DNA of 64,000 nt, taken from positions 58,721 to 122,720 of the forward strand of contig CAJMAC010000002.1 of the NCBI GenBank assembly GCA_905211265.1, read 5' to 3'. The stretch is from an uncultured Eubacteriales bacterium (GTDB lineage: Bacteria > Bacillota_I > Bacilli_A > RF39 > UBA660). The translations under genes were made by a program, and so were the position numbers. The notes beneath the pieces are model-generated. The model worked only from the letters and a program-made list of their open reading frames with translations. It searched no databases and had not been told where the DNA came from. This document shows positions 41,220 through 50,666 of this stretch, piece by piece; the first letter of the stretch is position 1, and each line of letters opens with the position of its first letter.

Positions 41220-41304
41220 TGGTGGAGGGACATGGATTTGAACCATGGAACCCGAAGGAACAGATTTACAGTCTGCCGCGTTTGACCACTTCGCTATCCC
41301 TCCA
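41220..41304 (-). tRNA. tRNA-Tyr (GTA)
   Basis: Acceptor TGGAGGG/CCCTCCA, anticodon loop CTGTAAA, long variable arm, encoded CCA. Confidence 0.95.
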
Positions 41305-41310
41305 TTAAGA

Positions 41311-41387
<77 letters not shown>

Positions 41388-41394
41388 TAAATAA

Positions 41395-41472
41395 TGGTGG
41401 GCGATACAGGACTCGAACCTGTGACCCCCTGCTTGTAAGGCAGGTGCTCTAACCAACTGAGCTAATCGCCCA
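41395..41472 (-). tRNA. tRNA-Val (TAC)
   Basis: Acceptor TGGGCGA/TCGCCCA, anticodon loop CTTACAA, encoded CCA. First in the transcript. Confidence 0.95.
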
Positions 41473-41492
41473 ACTTTCTGTTGACATTTAAT

Positions 41493-41521
41493 AATATAAC
41501 AAATACTACAAAATTTGTCAA
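41493..41521 (-). promoter_or_regulatory. tRNA operon promoter
   Basis: Minus strand TTGACA (41516-41521), a 17-bp spacer and TATATT (41493-41498), about 20 bp before tRNA-Val. Confidence 0.9.
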
Positions 41522-41549
41522 TACAAAAGTTAAATATTTTTTAATTTTT

Positions 41550-41909
41550 TTACATTTTTTCCATTATTTCTTTTATTTTTCTATTTATCCATTCATCTAG
41601 GTTATCTTTTAATGGTTCAAAACCACTTTTTGTTTCTGCAATTCTTTTTAATCTTGAACCATCATTTTTATAATCAATGTCTTTGATACTTAATCTTAGT
41701 TGATTTGTTTTATCATCTACATTGATTACTTCAGCATATATTTTATCTCCGATTTTGACATAATCATTAATATTTTTCACATATCCATATGATATTTCTG
41801 ATATATGAATTAATCCATCATGTTCGTTGTCTATGTTTACGAATGCACCATATTCTTGAATACCTGTTACTTTTGCTTCGATTATGTCATTTTCTTTAAA
41901 TTTTTTCAT
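41550..41909 (-). CDS. S1 RNA-binding domain protein, CvfD/YabR type
   Basis: A 119-residue protein. Residues 1-75 are an S1 domain (GIQEYGAFVNIDNEHDGLIHISEIS, VGDKIYAEVINVDDKTNQLRLSIKD in part). The C-terminal 45 residues are charged. Members bind RNA and act on ribosomes or translation; CvfD is a post-transcriptional regulator in streptococci. Follows the tRNA operon promoter region on the same strand. Confidence 0.88.
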   Translation of the reverse strand: MKKFKENDIIEAKVTGIQEYGAFVNIDNEHDGLIHISEISYGYVKNINDYVKIGDKIYAEVINVDDKTNQLRLSIKDIDYKNDGSRLKRIAETKSGFEPLKDNLDEWINRKIKEIMEKM

Positions 41910-42037
41910 ATTTCTTCACCACGAGGTTATTATATCATTATTTTCTTTATTTTAAAAGTTTTAATATATATTTTTTAATATTTATTTATTTTTTTATAAA
42001 AATATGTTATATTTTAATTATATAAAAGAGGTTTAAT

Positions 42038-44185
42038 ATGTATAATCAAAAAAAGAATAAAAATAATTTTAATAGAGCACTTTCAGCAGTATTAATAGCA
42101 ACAAATATATTTGCTGTTACTGGATGTATTAGTGCAATTACTAAACTTAACAAGGAAATTAAGTCTGGTAAAAGTTATAGCTATTTTGAGAATATAAGTA
42201 AGATAAATGAATTAGTTGATTATTCATATAATGATATTAATAAAGAAGATGTTATAAAAGCAATTGAAAGAAATCCTTATATTGATGATATTTATAAAGA
42301 GTATGCTAAAATAGTTTTAGAATATATGACTAATAAATATCCTAAAATTGATCTTAGAATATTTTATGAAAATATGTTAGCATTAGATATAGAAATAGTA
42401 GATAGTTTTGAAGATAAAATTGCTGTGGGAACTTTTACTCCTTCAGATGATACTATAAGATTACTTAAAGGTTATGAATATAATTCTAAAACAATAATAC
42501 ATGAATTATTACATAGTTTTTATTCTTTTTTTGGTATTGATAAAGAAACTGGTGCTTATTTTATAAGATATGATGATAATAATTCTATATATAATGAGGC
42601 ATTAATTGAAAGTCTTGCATGTTCTATTGTTAATTCTATAAATAAATATCAAGTTGATACATTTGATTCATACTCTTTATATCAAAGTGAATTAAATTAT
42701 TTATTATCTTTAATCGATTTTGATTATTATAGTGTTTTTAAATATGGTACAAGCACTTTAATAGATATAGTTAAAGAAAAATTTCCTAATGTTGATGTTG
42801 ATTTTATTTCTAAGAATATATATGATTTATATGAAAAAAGTAAAACAAAAAATGTTTCTAATAATGAATTAAAACTTTTGCTTAATGAGAATTTTAAATT
42901 ATGTTTATATTCTATTAAGAATAGTAAAAACGATTTATATGAACCTTTTATTAATTTTTGTAAGATTATAGATTTACAATATAATAAGGAATTATATGAA
43001 GAATATTTTAATAGATATAATTCTTATTTAATAAAAAATGGAATGAATACTATTAATATTGATGAATTAGATAAAAGAATTAGTTATGAGAAAATGATTA
43101 TTAGAAAATTTAACGAAGGATTAAATAATATTGATAAAATTAATAGTGAATATTTATATGAAGAATTTTATAAGATATTAGATGATATTCATGTTAATAT
43201 TGATGCTAAATTAACGGGTATGTTATTAGAGATATACAATGATTATTTATTTTGTCATGGATATACTAGTAATGAAGTGGTTAATTCTAAAACATTTAAT
43301 AAATTTATGTTAGATTATAATAATATAAAAGGTTTTATTGGAGTAAAAAATGATAAGGTATATCCATTTATTTCAAATAATTCTAGAACATATACTATAT
43401 TAAATGAAGATGATAGTATAAGCGATATTGATATAAATAATGTTATGTATTTTTATAATAATGTTAATTGGATAGATATATTTATGAAGTATAGTAATAA
43501 AGAAAAATTAGAATATACAGATTTAAATGAAATTATGAATAATTTAGTTCCTGAAGTTTTATATAATGATGTACCTATTTTAATTAATGGTAATTTAATA
43601 GGTAATTATAATATTAATGATTTAGCAGTTAATTATTATTTAGATAGTAATAATAATATAAAATATAAAGTTACTACATTATATGGAGATATTTTATATA
43701 GTGAAGATAATTTAGATTATAGTTGTTCTTGGTTACCTTTTAGAAGTTTTATTAAATATAATTGCTTTAATACTAATAGTGTTGAATTAAGTAATTTATT
43801 AAATGATAATTATATAAAAGATTATATATTAAATCATGGTTCAGTTTATGATGAAGATAATATGTTATATGATTCGTTTATTTATAATAAAGCAAATGAT
43901 AAATTAAGTTATTTTCCAAGATATACTTTAAAGGTTATTGATAACAATAATCAAGAACATAAATTTGATTTTAATAATATAAAATTAATTAATTATTGTG
44001 ATGATAAAATATTTGCATTAGAATTAAGTAGTGAATTAAAAAATACTTCTTTAATTAAAGTATTTGAATATTATAATTTGATTATAGATAATGTTTATGA
44101 ATATAGTTATTCAGATAGTGAAATACATGAAATAGTTAATAATTATATTAATGAATTTCATAAAGGTATTTCAAGTAGAAGATAA
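42038..44185 (+). CDS. Putative surface lipoprotein with HExxH metallopeptidase-like site
   Basis: A 715-residue lipoprotein. A signal helix (about 13-28) ends in VTGC, with Cys30 as the lipid-modified residue. His155-Glu156-His159 (HELLH) and Glu187 (NEALIES) are the pattern of a gluzincin zinc site. The long C-terminal part (about 200-715) is Asn/Asp/Tyr-rich without a recognised domain. A cell-surface peptidase is plausible. AGAGG precedes the ATG. No family could be assigned. Confidence 0.7.
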   Translation: MYNQKKNKNNFNRALSAVLIATNIFAVTGCISAITKLNKEIKSGKSYSYFENISKINELVDYSYNDINKEDVIKAIERNPYIDDIYKEYAKIVLEYMTNKYPKIDLRIFYENMLALDIEIVDSFEDKIAVGTFTPSDDTIRLLKGYEYNSKTIIHELLHSFYSFFGIDKETGAYFIRYDDNNSIYNEALIESLACSIVNSINKYQVDTFDSYSLYQSELNYLLSLIDFDYYSVFKYGTSTLIDIVKEKFPNVDVDFISKNIYDLYEKSKTKNVSNNELKLLLNENFKLCLYSIKNSKNDLYEPFINFCKIIDLQYNKELYEEYFNRYNSYLIKNGMNTINIDELDKRISYEKMIIRKFNEGLNNIDKINSEYLYEEFYKILDDIHVNIDAKLTGMLLEIYNDYLFCHGYTSNEVVNSKTFNKFMLDYNNIKGFIGVKNDKVYPFISNNSRTYTILNEDDSISDIDINNVMYFYNNVNWIDIFMKYSNKEKLEYTDLNEIMNNLVPEVLYNDVPILINGNLIGNYNINDLAVNYYLDSNNNIKYKVTTLYGDILYSEDNLDYSCSWLPFRSFIKYNCFNTNSVELSNLLNDNYIKDYILNHGSVYDEDNMLYDSFIYNKANDKLSYFPRYTLKVIDNNNQEHKFDFNNIKLINYCDDKIFALELSSELKNTSLIKVFEYYNLIIDNVYEYSYSDSEIHEIVNNYINEFHKGISSRR

Positions 44186-44226
44186 ATAAAAAAAGATGAT
44201 TAAGAGTTAATCTTTCTCATCTTTGA
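44186..44226 (+). terminator. Terminator after the HExxH lipoprotein gene
   Basis: AAAGATGA (44192-44199) and TCATCTTT (44217-44224) arms with a 17-base loop; the following T run is weak. Confidence 0.55.
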
Positions 44227-44280
44227 TTTATTTCTATTACCGCATTTGATAATGTTAATAGATATGGAATCAATCTTTTA

Positions 44281-44901
44281 TTAAATTCTATATAGAATTT
44301 CTTTTTTTCTGTATAGAACTTCTCTTCCTTTTAACCAAGCTTCTGCTTCTTTACTGAATATTTCTTCATATGTAAATATTAAAAATTTACGATAATCATT
44401 ATATTTTTGGTAGTCATAATAACTGTTTAGGTCATCTATTTTTGCTCTATATAAATTTAAGGCAATTTTTTTAATGTCTACTTCTTCAAATTTTGTAGTT
44501 ACTGCTAATTTGAATTTATCACAGTAGTCGCAAAATTGTTTAAAAGATAATCTAGAATTGACTTGTATGTCGTTCAAAGTATATAAATCATTTATTTCAT
44601 CTCCGATAAAATCTCTAACAGTTTTTGCTAATTCGTCAGTTATGTATTCTTTAATTCTTACAGCATTTTGATATTCATCTTCAGTTGTTACAAAAATTGG
44701 TGCATTTGATAAGGATAATAAATACGGTATTGGATTTTTTATTACTTTTAATTCCATTGCAGTTTTTATCAAAGCATAATATGTTTGAAATTGTTCTCCG
44801 GTTAATTTATGCGTCATAACGAAAAGTTGCATTGATTCTAATTTTGTTTCTATTTCTTTTACCAATTCTTTATTTATTAAATTTTTCTTTTCTTTTTTCA
44901 T
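44281..44901 (-). CDS. Hypothetical helical protein
   Basis: A 206-residue protein, soluble and mostly helical (for example LTGEQFQTYYALIKTAMELK). Start ATG 44901 because GGTTTT follows GGAGGGAGAAAGG; an in-frame ATG at 44922 lies upstream of this site. No family recognised. Codon use resembles that of the putatively acquired genes at 36185 and 62267. Confidence 0.7.
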   Translation of the reverse strand: MKKEKKNLINKELVKEIETKLESMQLFVMTHKLTGEQFQTYYALIKTAMELKVIKNPIPYLLSLSNAPIFVTTEDEYQNAVRIKEYITDELAKTVRDFIGDEINDLYTLNDIQVNSRLSFKQFCDYCDKFKLAVTTKFEEVDIKKIALNLYRAKIDDLNSYYDYQKYNDYRKFLIFTYEEIFSKEAEAWLKGREVLYRKKEILYRI

Positions 44902-44990
44902 AAAACCTTTCTCCCTCCTCATTTGATTATAATATATTTTATAATGAAAATCAATAAAAAAATTTATTTTACAATTAGTTAGATTGATAC

Positions 44991-45019
44991 TTGTAAAATA
45001 TTGAAAAAATTAGTATAAT
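44991..45019 (+). promoter_or_regulatory. nfu promoter
   Basis: TTGTAA (44991-44996), a 17-bp spacer and TATAAT (45014-45019), then GGTGAGG and the ATG at 45037. Confidence 0.75.
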
Positions 45020-45036
45020 TATTTTGGTGAGGAAAA

Positions 45037-45285
45037 ATGAAAGAAAAAAATAATGAAGATGTAATAAAAAAAATAAATATGGTATTAGATAAGATTAGAC
45101 CATATTTAGAAAATGATGGTGGTTCAGTAACTTTTAAGAAATATGAGAATGGTGTTGTATATGTTTCTTTGGTTGGAGCATGTTCTAATTGTCCAATGGC
45201 TAGTTTAACTTTAAAGGATGGAATTGAAACTGCTTTAACTAGTGAAGTTCCTGAGGTTATAAAGGTTGTTAATGAAGATGAGTAA
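45037..45285 (+). CDS. nfu: NifU-like Fe-S carrier (Nfu)
   Basis: An 82-residue Nfu domain that carries iron-sulphur clusters to target proteins. Cys49 and Cys52 in ACSNCPMA are the cluster ligands, followed by TLKDGIETAL. It complements the suf operon at 16.9-20.1 kb. Confidence 0.92.
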   Translation: MKEKNNEDVIKKINMVLDKIRPYLENDGGSVTFKKYENGVVYVSLVGACSNCPMASLTLKDGIETALTSEVPEVIKVVNEDE

Positions 45286-45297
45286 TCTTCTTTTTTT
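45274..45297 (+). terminator. nfu terminator
   Basis: GAAGAT and ATCTTC arms overlapping the nfu stop, then TTTTTTT. Confidence 0.8.
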
Positions 45298-45311
45298 GTG
45301 ATATTTTTTTT

Positions 45312-45384
45312 AAAGACTTAGTATAAGGCTTTAAAAATTAGTTAAAGACCTTAGGCTTTAACTACCATGAAAGACCTTAGGCTT
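45312..45384. repeat. Three short AAAGAC..TTAGG..CTT repeats
   Basis: Copies start at 45312 (AAAGACTTAGTATAAGGCTT, interrupted), 45344 and 45370 (both AAAGACCTTAGGCTT). The last two are 26 bp apart. Each core, AAG.CCTTAGG.CTT, is partly self-complementary. Located between convergent nfu and yutH, so not coding. Confidence 0.7.
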
Positions 45385-45395
45385 GAATGGAACAC

Positions 45396-46310
45396 TTACT
45401 TTTTAGTTATCCAATCTATTTCTGGTATATTATGATATTTTTTTAAGTAATAGTACATTTCTTTTAAGTATAATTCATAATCATCAAGTAATGAAACAAT
45501 ATTTAATAAATCACTTTCTTTTCTTAATCCTTGGATTATTTGTTCATACATATCAAAGTAAAAACTAGGGTATATTATTCTAGCATATAATAGTCTTAAT
45601 CCATATTCTGAATAATAATTACTACTGAAATAAGAATCTAATTCTTGATATATGTTAGTATTTTTATTTAAGAAGGATAATTTAATATATTCAGCGATAT
45701 TTCTTGATTTATGGTCCAATATTATATTTAAGGGATTATATAATGATTCTACGGTATTATTTATTTTTCTATGTGATATAACAGGATTATCACTTGTTTC
45801 CATTTGTGTTTCTAGTGTTGTATATTTTACATAACTAATAGCATTTTCTGCTAAACCAGTAAAGTATGCAAAGGTATCTACTAATATTGGATATTTTTTA
45901 CCCATTTGATTTATTTGATATTCAAAGTAATCTATTTTATTAGACCATAATATATTCCAGTTATTTCTTGTTAGTATTTTATCTACTTGATAGGTATAAT
46001 TAGATAGGTAAGTTAATTCATTAATAGTTAACTTTTTATTTTTATTTATATATTTTTTATATAGTATATAGGGGATATTATTTATTATAGTTACTACATA
46101 ATTATCTTTATTTGGTATTATTTCATGTACTAATATATTAGAACTTAACATATATTTATTTAATTTATATATTTCATTACTTTCTTTTATATCTCTAGTA
46201 TAGATGGTAAAACAATAGTTATCATTATTTATAGTAAAGTAATAGTTATTATTATTTTGCGTTATATTATCTATTCTTAGATTGTAATAGTACATTATAT
46301 TATTTTTCAT
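45396..46310 (-). CDS. yutH: Spore coat protein YutH
   Basis: A 304-residue member of the CotS/YutH family of kinase-fold spore coat proteins. NILWSNKIDYFEYQ near 118-131, YFTGLAENAISYV near 150-163, ISHRKI, the DHKSRNIAEYIK run and LLYARIIYPSFYFDMYE follow the YutH order. The active-site Asp of true kinases is not evident, so it is probably catalytically inactive. A CATATAAT element precedes it. Confidence 0.82.
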   Translation of the reverse strand: MKNNIMYYYNLRIDNITQNNNNYYFTINNDNYCFTIYTRDIKESNEIYKLNKYMLSSNILVHEIIPNKDNYVVTIINNIPYILYKKYINKNKKLTINELTYLSNYTYQVDKILTRNNWNILWSNKIDYFEYQINQMGKKYPILVDTFAYFTGLAENAISYVKYTTLETQMETSDNPVISHRKINNTVESLYNPLNIILDHKSRNIAEYIKLSFLNKNTNIYQELDSYFSSNYYSEYGLRLLYARIIYPSFYFDMYEQIIQGLRKESDLLNIVSLLDDYELYLKEMYYYLKKYHNIPEIDWITKK

Positions 46311-46326
46311 AGTATCCCTCGTTATA

Positions 46327-46334
46327 ATTATATG
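46327..46334 (-). promoter_or_regulatory. CATATAAT -10-like element of yutH
   Basis: Minus-strand CATATAAT, 16 bp before the yutH ATG; GAGGG lies between. Same octamer as before sigK, yunB and cwlD. Confidence 0.45.
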
Positions 46335-46343
46335 TTGATAGAT

Positions 46344-46389
46344 AATAAAAGATAACTAGTTATAGTATTTATAAAAGTTACTAGTTATC
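46344..46389 (-). terminator. Terminator of the LTA synthase-like gene
   Basis: Minus strand GATAACTAGT (46389-46380) pairs with ACTAGTTATC (46360-46351), followed by TTTTATT. Stop codon lies in the loop. Confidence 0.7.
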
Positions 46390-48179
46390 ATTTTTTCATT
46401 TATTTTAATTTTCTTATTTACGATATTAGATATTTCTTTTATGTAAGTAATATCATCATTTTCTTTTCCTTGGTAATACATTTTATTAGTTAACCAAGTA
46501 TAATCATTAAAGTATACTATTTGTTCATGATAATTGCTAAATATATCTGTTCCTATATAAAGATTTGGATTATAGTCTATATCAAACATATTTAATATAG
46601 TTAAAGGTATATCCACTGTGGAACATAGTATATCTATATTTTGATGTTTAATATCTTTACTCCATATTGTAAATGATGTATGTTGTGATAATTTAGGATC
46701 AGTAATATTAGTCCATCTTGCAGTATTTGAATAACCATAAGTATAATGATCTGTATATAATACTATTACTGTGTCATCAAGTAGATTGTCTTTTTGTAAA
46801 CGATTAATTAATAGTTTTATAAAGTTATCTGTTACATTAGCAAGTGTTCTAACACAAGTTGTTTCTTCATCATTTTCTATTTCAAAAGGGGTAGTATCTA
46901 AACTTTTACATAAATCATTATCTATATATGGAACATGTGGAGAGTATGTTGTAATAAATGTCATAAACTTATTATTTTTATCTATTATGTGATTATAACT
47001 TATATCATTTTTTATTAGGTTAGTATCATCTTCAAAATCTACATCTTTAACTAAATCTTTCATTGCATAGTGATTAGTAAATCCTAAGGCTTTATGAAAT
47101 GATGTTCTATTATAAAATGTACCTGTATTCATATGTACTGAGTTAACATTATAATTATTATTTTTAAATAGGTTAGGTAAGGAATAATCATAATTGTTTT
47201 TATCATAAAAGTATATTGGTTTATTTGTTACTGTGGCATAGTATCCGGTTAAGGAAGAAAACTCTGTATTAATTGTTGCGCCTCCTCCAAAAGTTGGCGA
47301 ATATCTATTTGTAAAGTTAAGTCCTGTATTTTGTAAATTTACAAGTGTAGGCATAGTATCATTATTTATTAACCATGAATCAATACTTTCCATCATAATC
47401 ATTATTAAATTCTTATCTTTAAATATTCCTGTATAGTTATTATTTTCTTTTTTTCTATTTTGATTATTTATATACTCTGTTATTTCTTTTATGTCATTTG
47501 TGGTATCTTTATTTAAATCTCTAAAATAGGTGTAAAAGTCTCTAAATGCATATTCATATATACCACTTACTGAGTAAGCATTACTAGGATTATTATAATC
47601 GTTATAGACATTTCTTGGAGTAGTCCAAAAATTATATGCATCATCACTTACTTCTTTACCTAATAGAATGACTCCTAATGAATGGGTTAAGATAGTTAAT
47701 ACTATTAATAAGATAGATATTTTAATTTTTTTATTTTTATTAATTGTAATTTTTGTTTTATTTATTAATTTAATTGATATTATTATAAATATTATAGATA
47801 TAAGTAAAGTTAATAATGTTGGTAAATCTACTTTTTCTAAGGCGTATTTTGTATATCCTGTTGCTTGATTTGCTACTAAAATATCAGTAAATGTAAATAT
47901 TCTATCTAATATTTTAAAATGTAGTATTTGAGCAAGAGTATATATATTAAAAAATATCATGGTAATTAGATAAATTATTTTACCTATTTTTTTATTTATA
48001 AATATTATTGTAAGAATTAGTATTATATAACTTATGGTAAAGATATATGGAGAAATAAATGCTATATTTACAAAGTTTATTTTAGGACATATTATTAATT
48101 TACTTCCTATATCAAGGGATAATATGGATATTATAATTGTTAATATTAATAATAATAAATATTTTTTATTTTTAGACAT
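46356..48179 (-). CDS. LTA synthase/sulfatase family membrane enzyme
   Basis: A 607-residue enzyme with five N-terminal membrane helices (within about residues 5-175) and an extracellular sulfatase-fold domain. MMESIDSW near 270 and GGATINTEF near 295-303 (nucleophile Thr in the latter) are metal and active-site motifs; HMNTGTFYNR and YTDHYTYGY complete the site. LtaS-type enzymes polymerise glycerol phosphate on lipoteichoic acid. The gene has its own promoter and terminator. A different phosphotransferase of the family is possible. Confidence 0.9.
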   Translation of the reverse strand: MSKNKKYLLLLILTIIISILSLDIGSKLIICPKINFVNIAFISPYIFTISYIILILTIIFINKKIGKIIYLITMIFFNIYTLAQILHFKILDRIFTFTDILVANQATGYTKYALEKVDLPTLLTLLISIIFIIISIKLINKTKITINKNKKIKISILLIVLTILTHSLGVILLGKEVSDDAYNFWTTPRNVYNDYNNPSNAYSVSGIYEYAFRDFYTYFRDLNKDTTNDIKEITEYINNQNRKKENNNYTGIFKDKNLIMIMMESIDSWLINNDTMPTLVNLQNTGLNFTNRYSPTFGGGATINTEFSSLTGYYATVTNKPIYFYDKNNYDYSLPNLFKNNNYNVNSVHMNTGTFYNRTSFHKALGFTNHYAMKDLVKDVDFEDDTNLIKNDISYNHIIDKNNKFMTFITTYSPHVPYIDNDLCKSLDTTPFEIENDEETTCVRTLANVTDNFIKLLINRLQKDNLLDDTVIVLYTDHYTYGYSNTARWTNITDPKLSQHTSFTIWSKDIKHQNIDILCSTVDIPLTILNMFDIDYNPNLYIGTDIFSNYHEQIVYFNDYTWLTNKMYYQGKENDDITYIKEISNIVNKKIKINEKMITSNFYKYYN

Positions 48180-48237
48180 ATGGGTTGCTCCTTTTAAATA
48201 TATTTCTTACTTTCTAATATATTTTCTTTTTCTTAAT

Positions 48238-48265
48238 ATTATAACAAATTTTCTTATATTTTCAA
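48238..48265 (-). promoter_or_regulatory. Promoter of the LTA synthase-like gene
   Basis: Minus strand TTGAAA (48260-48265), a 16-bp spacer and TATAAT (48238-48243). Confidence 0.75.
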
Positions 48266-48367
48266 GTCAAATAAATTAAAATAATAAATAATTTTGTTGT
48301 TACTCTTTAAAATGGAAGTAAAGTTTGATATAATTAAATTAATAAGTTATAAAGGTGGCAAGATAAT

Positions 48368-49573
48368 ATGATAAAAAAACAAAAAATAGAAAAATTAAAT
48401 CATCAAGGATATGGTATTGTAAGAATAAATAATAAGGTTGTTTTTGTACCTTATGCTTTAAAAGATGATGTTGTTGATATTGAAATAGTTAGTAATTATA
48501 AGAAATATGCTTTGGCTGAGGTTGTTAATTATGTTAGTATGAGTGATGAACATAGGAAAGTTATTTGTCCATATTATGAAAATTGTGGAGGTTGTAATAT
48601 TAGTCATATGAAATATCCTAGTCAATTAGAATTTAAGGTTAATAAGGTAAAAGATATTTTTAAAAGATATTTAGATATGGAGATAGCTCCTAAGATAGAG
48701 TATGACAAAGAATTTTTTTATCGTAATAAAGTCGTTTTTCATGTTGCGGATGGTAAAATAGGATTTTATGAGGAAGGTACAAATAGATTAATTAATATTT
48801 TGGGATGTAGATTACTTGATAAGAGAATTAATGAATTAGTACAATTATTTAATAAACTTGATTTAACTAATATTGAAAAAATTATGGTTAGGACTACTAG
48901 TAAGGAAGTAATGGTAGTATTTTATGGATATATTGATAAGTTTGATATATTAAAAGATAAAGTTGATTCAATTATTTTAATTAATATTAAAGATAAATTA
49001 CTATATGGTAAGAGTTATATTAAGGAAGAAATTAATGGTATGAAGTTTATTATTTCATATAATTCTTTCTTCCAAGTAAATACTAGTGTTATGAAGAAAT
49101 TATATGATAAGGTATTAGAGTACGCTGCTTTAACTGGTAGTGAATCAGTACTTGATTTATATTGTGGTACTGGTACAATTGGACTATATTTGAGTAAGAA
49201 TGCTAGAGATGTTAAGGGAATTGAAGTAGTGGAGGACGCTATTAAAGACGCTAATATTAATAAGGAATTAAATGGTAGCACTAATATTGAATTTATATGT
49301 GGGGATGTTGGTAAGTTAGTTAATAATAATTATGTTGCAGATGTTGTTGTGGTTGATCCTCCAAGAAGTGGTTTATCAGAAAATACTAGAAAAGTTATTT
49401 TAGATAATATGTATGAGAGAATAGTTTATGTATCATGTGATCCAATGACTTTGGCAAGGGATTTAAAGGAATTAAGTAGTAAGTATGAGATAAAGGATGT
49501 ATGTTTATTTGATATGTTTGCAAATACTTATCATGTGGAAAGTGTTGTTAAGTTAGAATTGAAGAAAGCATAA
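48368..49573 (+). CDS. rlmD: 23S rRNA uracil-C5 methyltransferase, RlmD/RlmCD type
   Basis: A 401-residue methyltransferase. An N-terminal TRAM domain is followed by the Fe-S motif CPYYENCGGCNI (about 74-85), and the SAM domain has DLYCGTGTIGLYL near 265 and VVDPPRSGL near 325. The catalytic Cys is in YVSCDP. In Bacillus the RlmCD enzyme modifies U747 and U1939 of 23S rRNA. A TATAAT lies about 30 bp before the ATG. Confidence 0.93.
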   Translation: MIKKQKIEKLNHQGYGIVRINNKVVFVPYALKDDVVDIEIVSNYKKYALAEVVNYVSMSDEHRKVICPYYENCGGCNISHMKYPSQLEFKVNKVKDIFKRYLDMEIAPKIEYDKEFFYRNKVVFHVADGKIGFYEEGTNRLINILGCRLLDKRINELVQLFNKLDLTNIEKIMVRTTSKEVMVVFYGYIDKFDILKDKVDSIILINIKDKLLYGKSYIKEEINGMKFIISYNSFFQVNTSVMKKLYDKVLEYAALTGSESVLDLYCGTGTIGLYLSKNARDVKGIEVVEDAIKDANINKELNGSTNIEFICGDVGKLVNNNYVADVVVVDPPRSGLSENTRKVILDNMYERIVYVSCDPMTLARDLKELSSKYEIKDVCLFDMFANTYHVESVVKLELKKA

Positions 49574-49638
49574 TTTTAGATAATATTTAAATAATGTATG
49601 TTTTGGTATAACATATGTAGTTAAGGGGTGTGTATTTT

Positions 49639-50649
49639 ATGAATGAAAGTAATATATTATTATATGAAACTGATGAAGGTAAAATTAATGTAGATGTTAT
49701 TTTAAAAGATGAAACAATATGGTTAACTCAAAAAAGTATGGCTGACTTATTTGAATGTAGTTCAGATAATATTAGTTTGCATTTGAAAAATATATTTCAA
49801 GAAATGGAATTAGATAAAGATTCAACTACCGAGAAAATCTCGATAGTTCGAAAAGAAGGAAATAGAAATGTAAATAGAGAATTAGAATTTTATAACTTAG
49901 ATGCTATAATTGCAGTGGGCTATAGGGTAAATTCTAAAAAAGCTACAAAGTTTAGAATTTGGGCAACAAAAATATTAAGAGATTATATGATTAAGGGTTT
50001 TGCTATTGATGTTGAGAAAATGAAAAATGGTCCTAAATTTGGTAAAGATTATTATGATGAATTATTACAAACTATTAAGGAAATCAGATTGAGTGAAAGA
50101 AGACAATATCAAAAAATTACTGATGTGTTTGAATCAACGAGTGTTGATTATAATAAGAATTCTGAGGAAGCATATACCTTTTTTAAAATAGTTCAAAATA
50201 AATTACATTATGCAATTACTGGTAAAACTGCTGCAGAACTTATTTATGAAAGAGTAGATAGTGAAAAAATACATATGGGGCTTACTAGTTGGAAAAATAG
50301 TCCTAATGGTAAAATAATGAAATATGATATTAGTATTGCTAAAAATTATTTAGAAAAAGATGAGTTAGATAGACTAAATGATTTAACTAATTTATTTCTA
50401 GATGTAGCAGAAACAGAAGCAAAAGAACAAAAATTAATGACAATGAATGATTGGATTGAAGTTGCAGATGATTTACTAAAATATAGAAAAAAGAAAGTAT
50501 TAAATGATTCAGGTAAAATATCACATAAACAAGCAATGGAGAAAGCTGAAAATGAATACGAAAAATTTAGAATAAAACAAGATAGGGAATATATTTCAAG
50601 TATGGATGAAATGTATAAGAGATATTTAGAGGAAAGTAATAAATTGTAA
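49639..50649 (+). CDS. RhuM family protein
   Basis: A 336-residue protein. The N-terminal part has the signature WLTQKSMADLFECS, followed by NREL.FYNLDAIIAVGYRV and KFRIWATKILRDYMIKGFAID; these define the RhuM (DUF4145-unrelated) family often found on mobile elements and in virulence loci. RhuM proteins have no assigned biochemical activity. ATG 49639 follows AAGGGG; an in-frame GTG at 49630 lacks spacing. It is followed 17 bp later by a transglutaminase-like gene, suggesting one operon. Confidence 0.88.
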   Translation: MNESNILLYETDEGKINVDVILKDETIWLTQKSMADLFECSSDNISLHLKNIFQEMELDKDSTTEKISIVRKEGNRNVNRELEFYNLDAIIAVGYRVNSKKATKFRIWATKILRDYMIKGFAIDVEKMKNGPKFGKDYYDELLQTIKEIRLSERRQYQKITDVFESTSVDYNKNSEEAYTFFKIVQNKLHYAITGKTAAELIYERVDSEKIHMGLTSWKNSPNGKIMKYDISIAKNYLEKDELDRLNDLTNLFLDVAETEAKEQKLMTMNDWIEVADDLLKYRKKKVLNDSGKISHKQAMEKAENEYEKFRIKQDREYISSMDEMYKRYLEESNKL

Positions 50650-50666
50650 TTGAAAGGACAATAGAT

